64,000 bases of DNA from Phytophthora sp. 'mugwort' (Eukaryota; Oomycota; Peronosporomycetes; Peronosporales; Peronosporaceae): positions 5,890,001 through 5,954,000 of the forward strand of contig JAUCEF010000005.1 of the NCBI GenBank assembly GCA_033558025.1. Direction: 5' to 3'. Positions 62,505 through 64,000 of the stretch are shown in pieces. The notes beneath the pieces were generated by a model, which made no database searches, was not told the DNA's origin, and saw only the letters and a program-made list of their open reading frames with translations. Made by a program: the position numbers and the translations under genes. Position 1 is the stretch's first letter. The number at the start of each line of letters is the position of its first letter.

Positions 62505-64000
62505 CGACTGATAACCACCTGCCCCGCCTCGATGTCATAAAGTCGATACGCCTTGGACACTTCTTCGTAACCCAGGAACAGTCCAGCGCGAGCCTTGGGA
62601 TCCCACTTGAGCCGCTTCTCCTTCGGAGTCAGAATGTACGTCCGACAGCCGAACACACGCATGTGCTTCACACTCGGCTTGGAGTTGTAAACGATCTCGA
62701 ACGGAGTCTTGTGCTCGATCTTGGGTGACGGCAGACGATTCTTCACGTAGATGGCAGTCATGGCCGCCTCAGCCCAGAAACACTTGTCCAGCTTAGCGTG
62801 ATGCAGCATGCTGCGGCCGATCGTAACGATAGTTCGGATGGCTCGCTCTGCCGTGCCGTTCGTCTGGTGCGCGTACGGAACCGTGGTTTGCTGCTCGATG
62901 CCTTCGTCTTCGTAGAAGTCGTTGAGCGAGTTGGTCGCAAACTCACGTGCTCCGTCGTGCCGCACAAACTTGACCTTCTTGCCGAACTGCTTCTGCACCT
63001 TCATGATGTACGTCTTGATGCAGTCTTCGCTCTCCGATTTGGCACGCAGGCAGAAACCCTTCATGCATCCACTGGCTTCGTCCACGATCAGTAGCAGGTA
63101 CTTGCTACCGCCAAGCGAGTTTTCCTCCATGGGTCCGCAGATGTCGAAGTGGAGCAGCTCAAATGTGTCGTAGCGACGCTTGTCACGGTTGCTTGGGAAT
63201 GGTTTTTGGACCATTTTACCTTGCTGGCAACCACGACACAGACTTGGTCCGCTCGACTTGAAAGGTGCCTTCGCGTCCTTGATCATGTGGTTGTCGACCA
63301 TCTTGCGAAGCACCTCAACCGGAGCGTGACCCATGCGCGCGTGCAGGTCGACAGTCTTGCCACTCGTCGCCGCATTCGCCGATCGCTGAGGCGTCTGAAG
63401 CCAGTAGAGTCCATCCATGAGGTTTGCCGTCGCCACCACTTGCTTGGAGCCTTTGTGCGCAATCTGCATCTTGGTGCCGTCGAACACCACTTGAAACTTG
63501 TCACTTTTGTTGATCTGCGGTACCGAAAGCAGATTCTTGCTCATGCTTGGCACGTACAGCGCGTTCTTGATCTCGATCTCGCGCTCGTCGCCATTGGGCA
63601 GAACCACTTGTTCCACGATGGTCCCCACACCCTTGATGGCCGCCTTGTTGCCGTCGGCCACCGAAAGTTCGCCTTCGTTCCGCTCAATCAAATGGACGAA
63701 CTTGGTCTTGTCGTTGCAGATGTGGTGCGTTGCGCCGCTGTCGACCGCCCACATCCCGGACACATTCTTGCCCGTCGAAACCCCACATTCCAGTGAAACC
63801 GCGAACGCTACTCGATCGTAGTCGTAGTCGTAGCCGTTGCTGTCGTTTCTCCACTGGATGTTGTTGGCCCCGCGTCCACGGCCGTTGCCGCCGCGTCTCG
63901 GCCCTCGGTTCTCGTCCTTCTGCTTGGTCCAGCACTTGTCAATCGTGTGCCCCACTTTTCCGCAGTACGTACACTGGCGAGACTCTCGGTCGGTGTTGAA
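62505..64000 (-). pseudogene. Copia element Y', gag-integrase half (runs off window)
   Basis: Reading down from the window edge: [18 protein letters not shown], protease [37 protein letters not shown], integrase [25 protein letters not shown], to EAGQVVISR, where X' is inserted. Open in all visible sequence. The gag start and 5' LTR lie beyond 64000. Confidence 0.88.

Noticed and set aside
1..64000. CRISPR arrays, rRNA genes, bacterial operons or RBSs
   Set aside because: No regularly spaced short repeats, no rRNA-like blocks, and host genes have spliceosomal introns. The window is eukaryotic.

Overview
The window looks like nuclear DNA of an oomycete, most likely Phytophthora or a close relative. 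The evidence is tightly packed host genes with short introns (69-85 bp), an oomycete-type Inr/FPR start element, and long gene-poor tracts of nested LTR retrotransposons. The species cannot be fixed from sequence alone.

Region 1 (1-7.6 kb) is host: an opine-dehydrogenase-like gene running off the left edge (-), a Tom70-type import receptor (-), a decayed Pif1/Helitron-type helicase between short terminal repeats, SNU13 (+), a three-exon SNIP1-like FHA gene (-), and, divergently from it, a two-exon Mut-7/EXD3-type DEDDy exonuclease (+).

Region 2 (7.6-12.95 kb) is decayed repeat DNA: a Ty3/gypsy integrase plus chromodomain relic (+) and a frameshifted coiled-coil, Ser/Pro-rich coding relic (-).

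Region 3 (12.95-64 kb) is one stack of insertions. Two Ty1/copia families are present, A (gag starts MSPSPAFSED) and B (gag starts [11 protein letters not shown]). The inferred order is S(A,-) cut by Z(B,-), cut by W(B,-), cut by V(A,+). V is cut by the intact U(A,-) and by T(A-like,+). T is cut by a 17.4-kb Polinton/Maverick, by the intact X(B,+) and by Y(B,+). Y is cut by Y'(B,-), which is cut by the intact X'(B,-). U, X, X' and the Polinton have both ends and a matching target-site duplication (TSD) in the window. The outer shells have only one end here, so their place in the order is inference.

The most important object is the Polinton at 30287-47666, flanked by a 6-bp TSD (GGCGCT) and bounded by inverted repeats starting AGTAGT. 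It carries protein-primed PolB with an embedded HNH-like zinc domain, a DDE integrase with a chromodomain, an FtsK/A32-type packaging ATPase, a double-jelly-roll major capsid protein, a penton-type minor capsid protein, an adenovirus-type cysteine protease, a pVI-like protein with a matching cleavage site, a fibre-like protein with an S74 autochaperone, a large unassigned protein, and several small proteins. No gene is visibly broken. An ATATA(A/G)-like motif lies a few to about 25 nt before the start of practically every gene. Together these suggest a virus-like, possibly virion-forming, integrated element.
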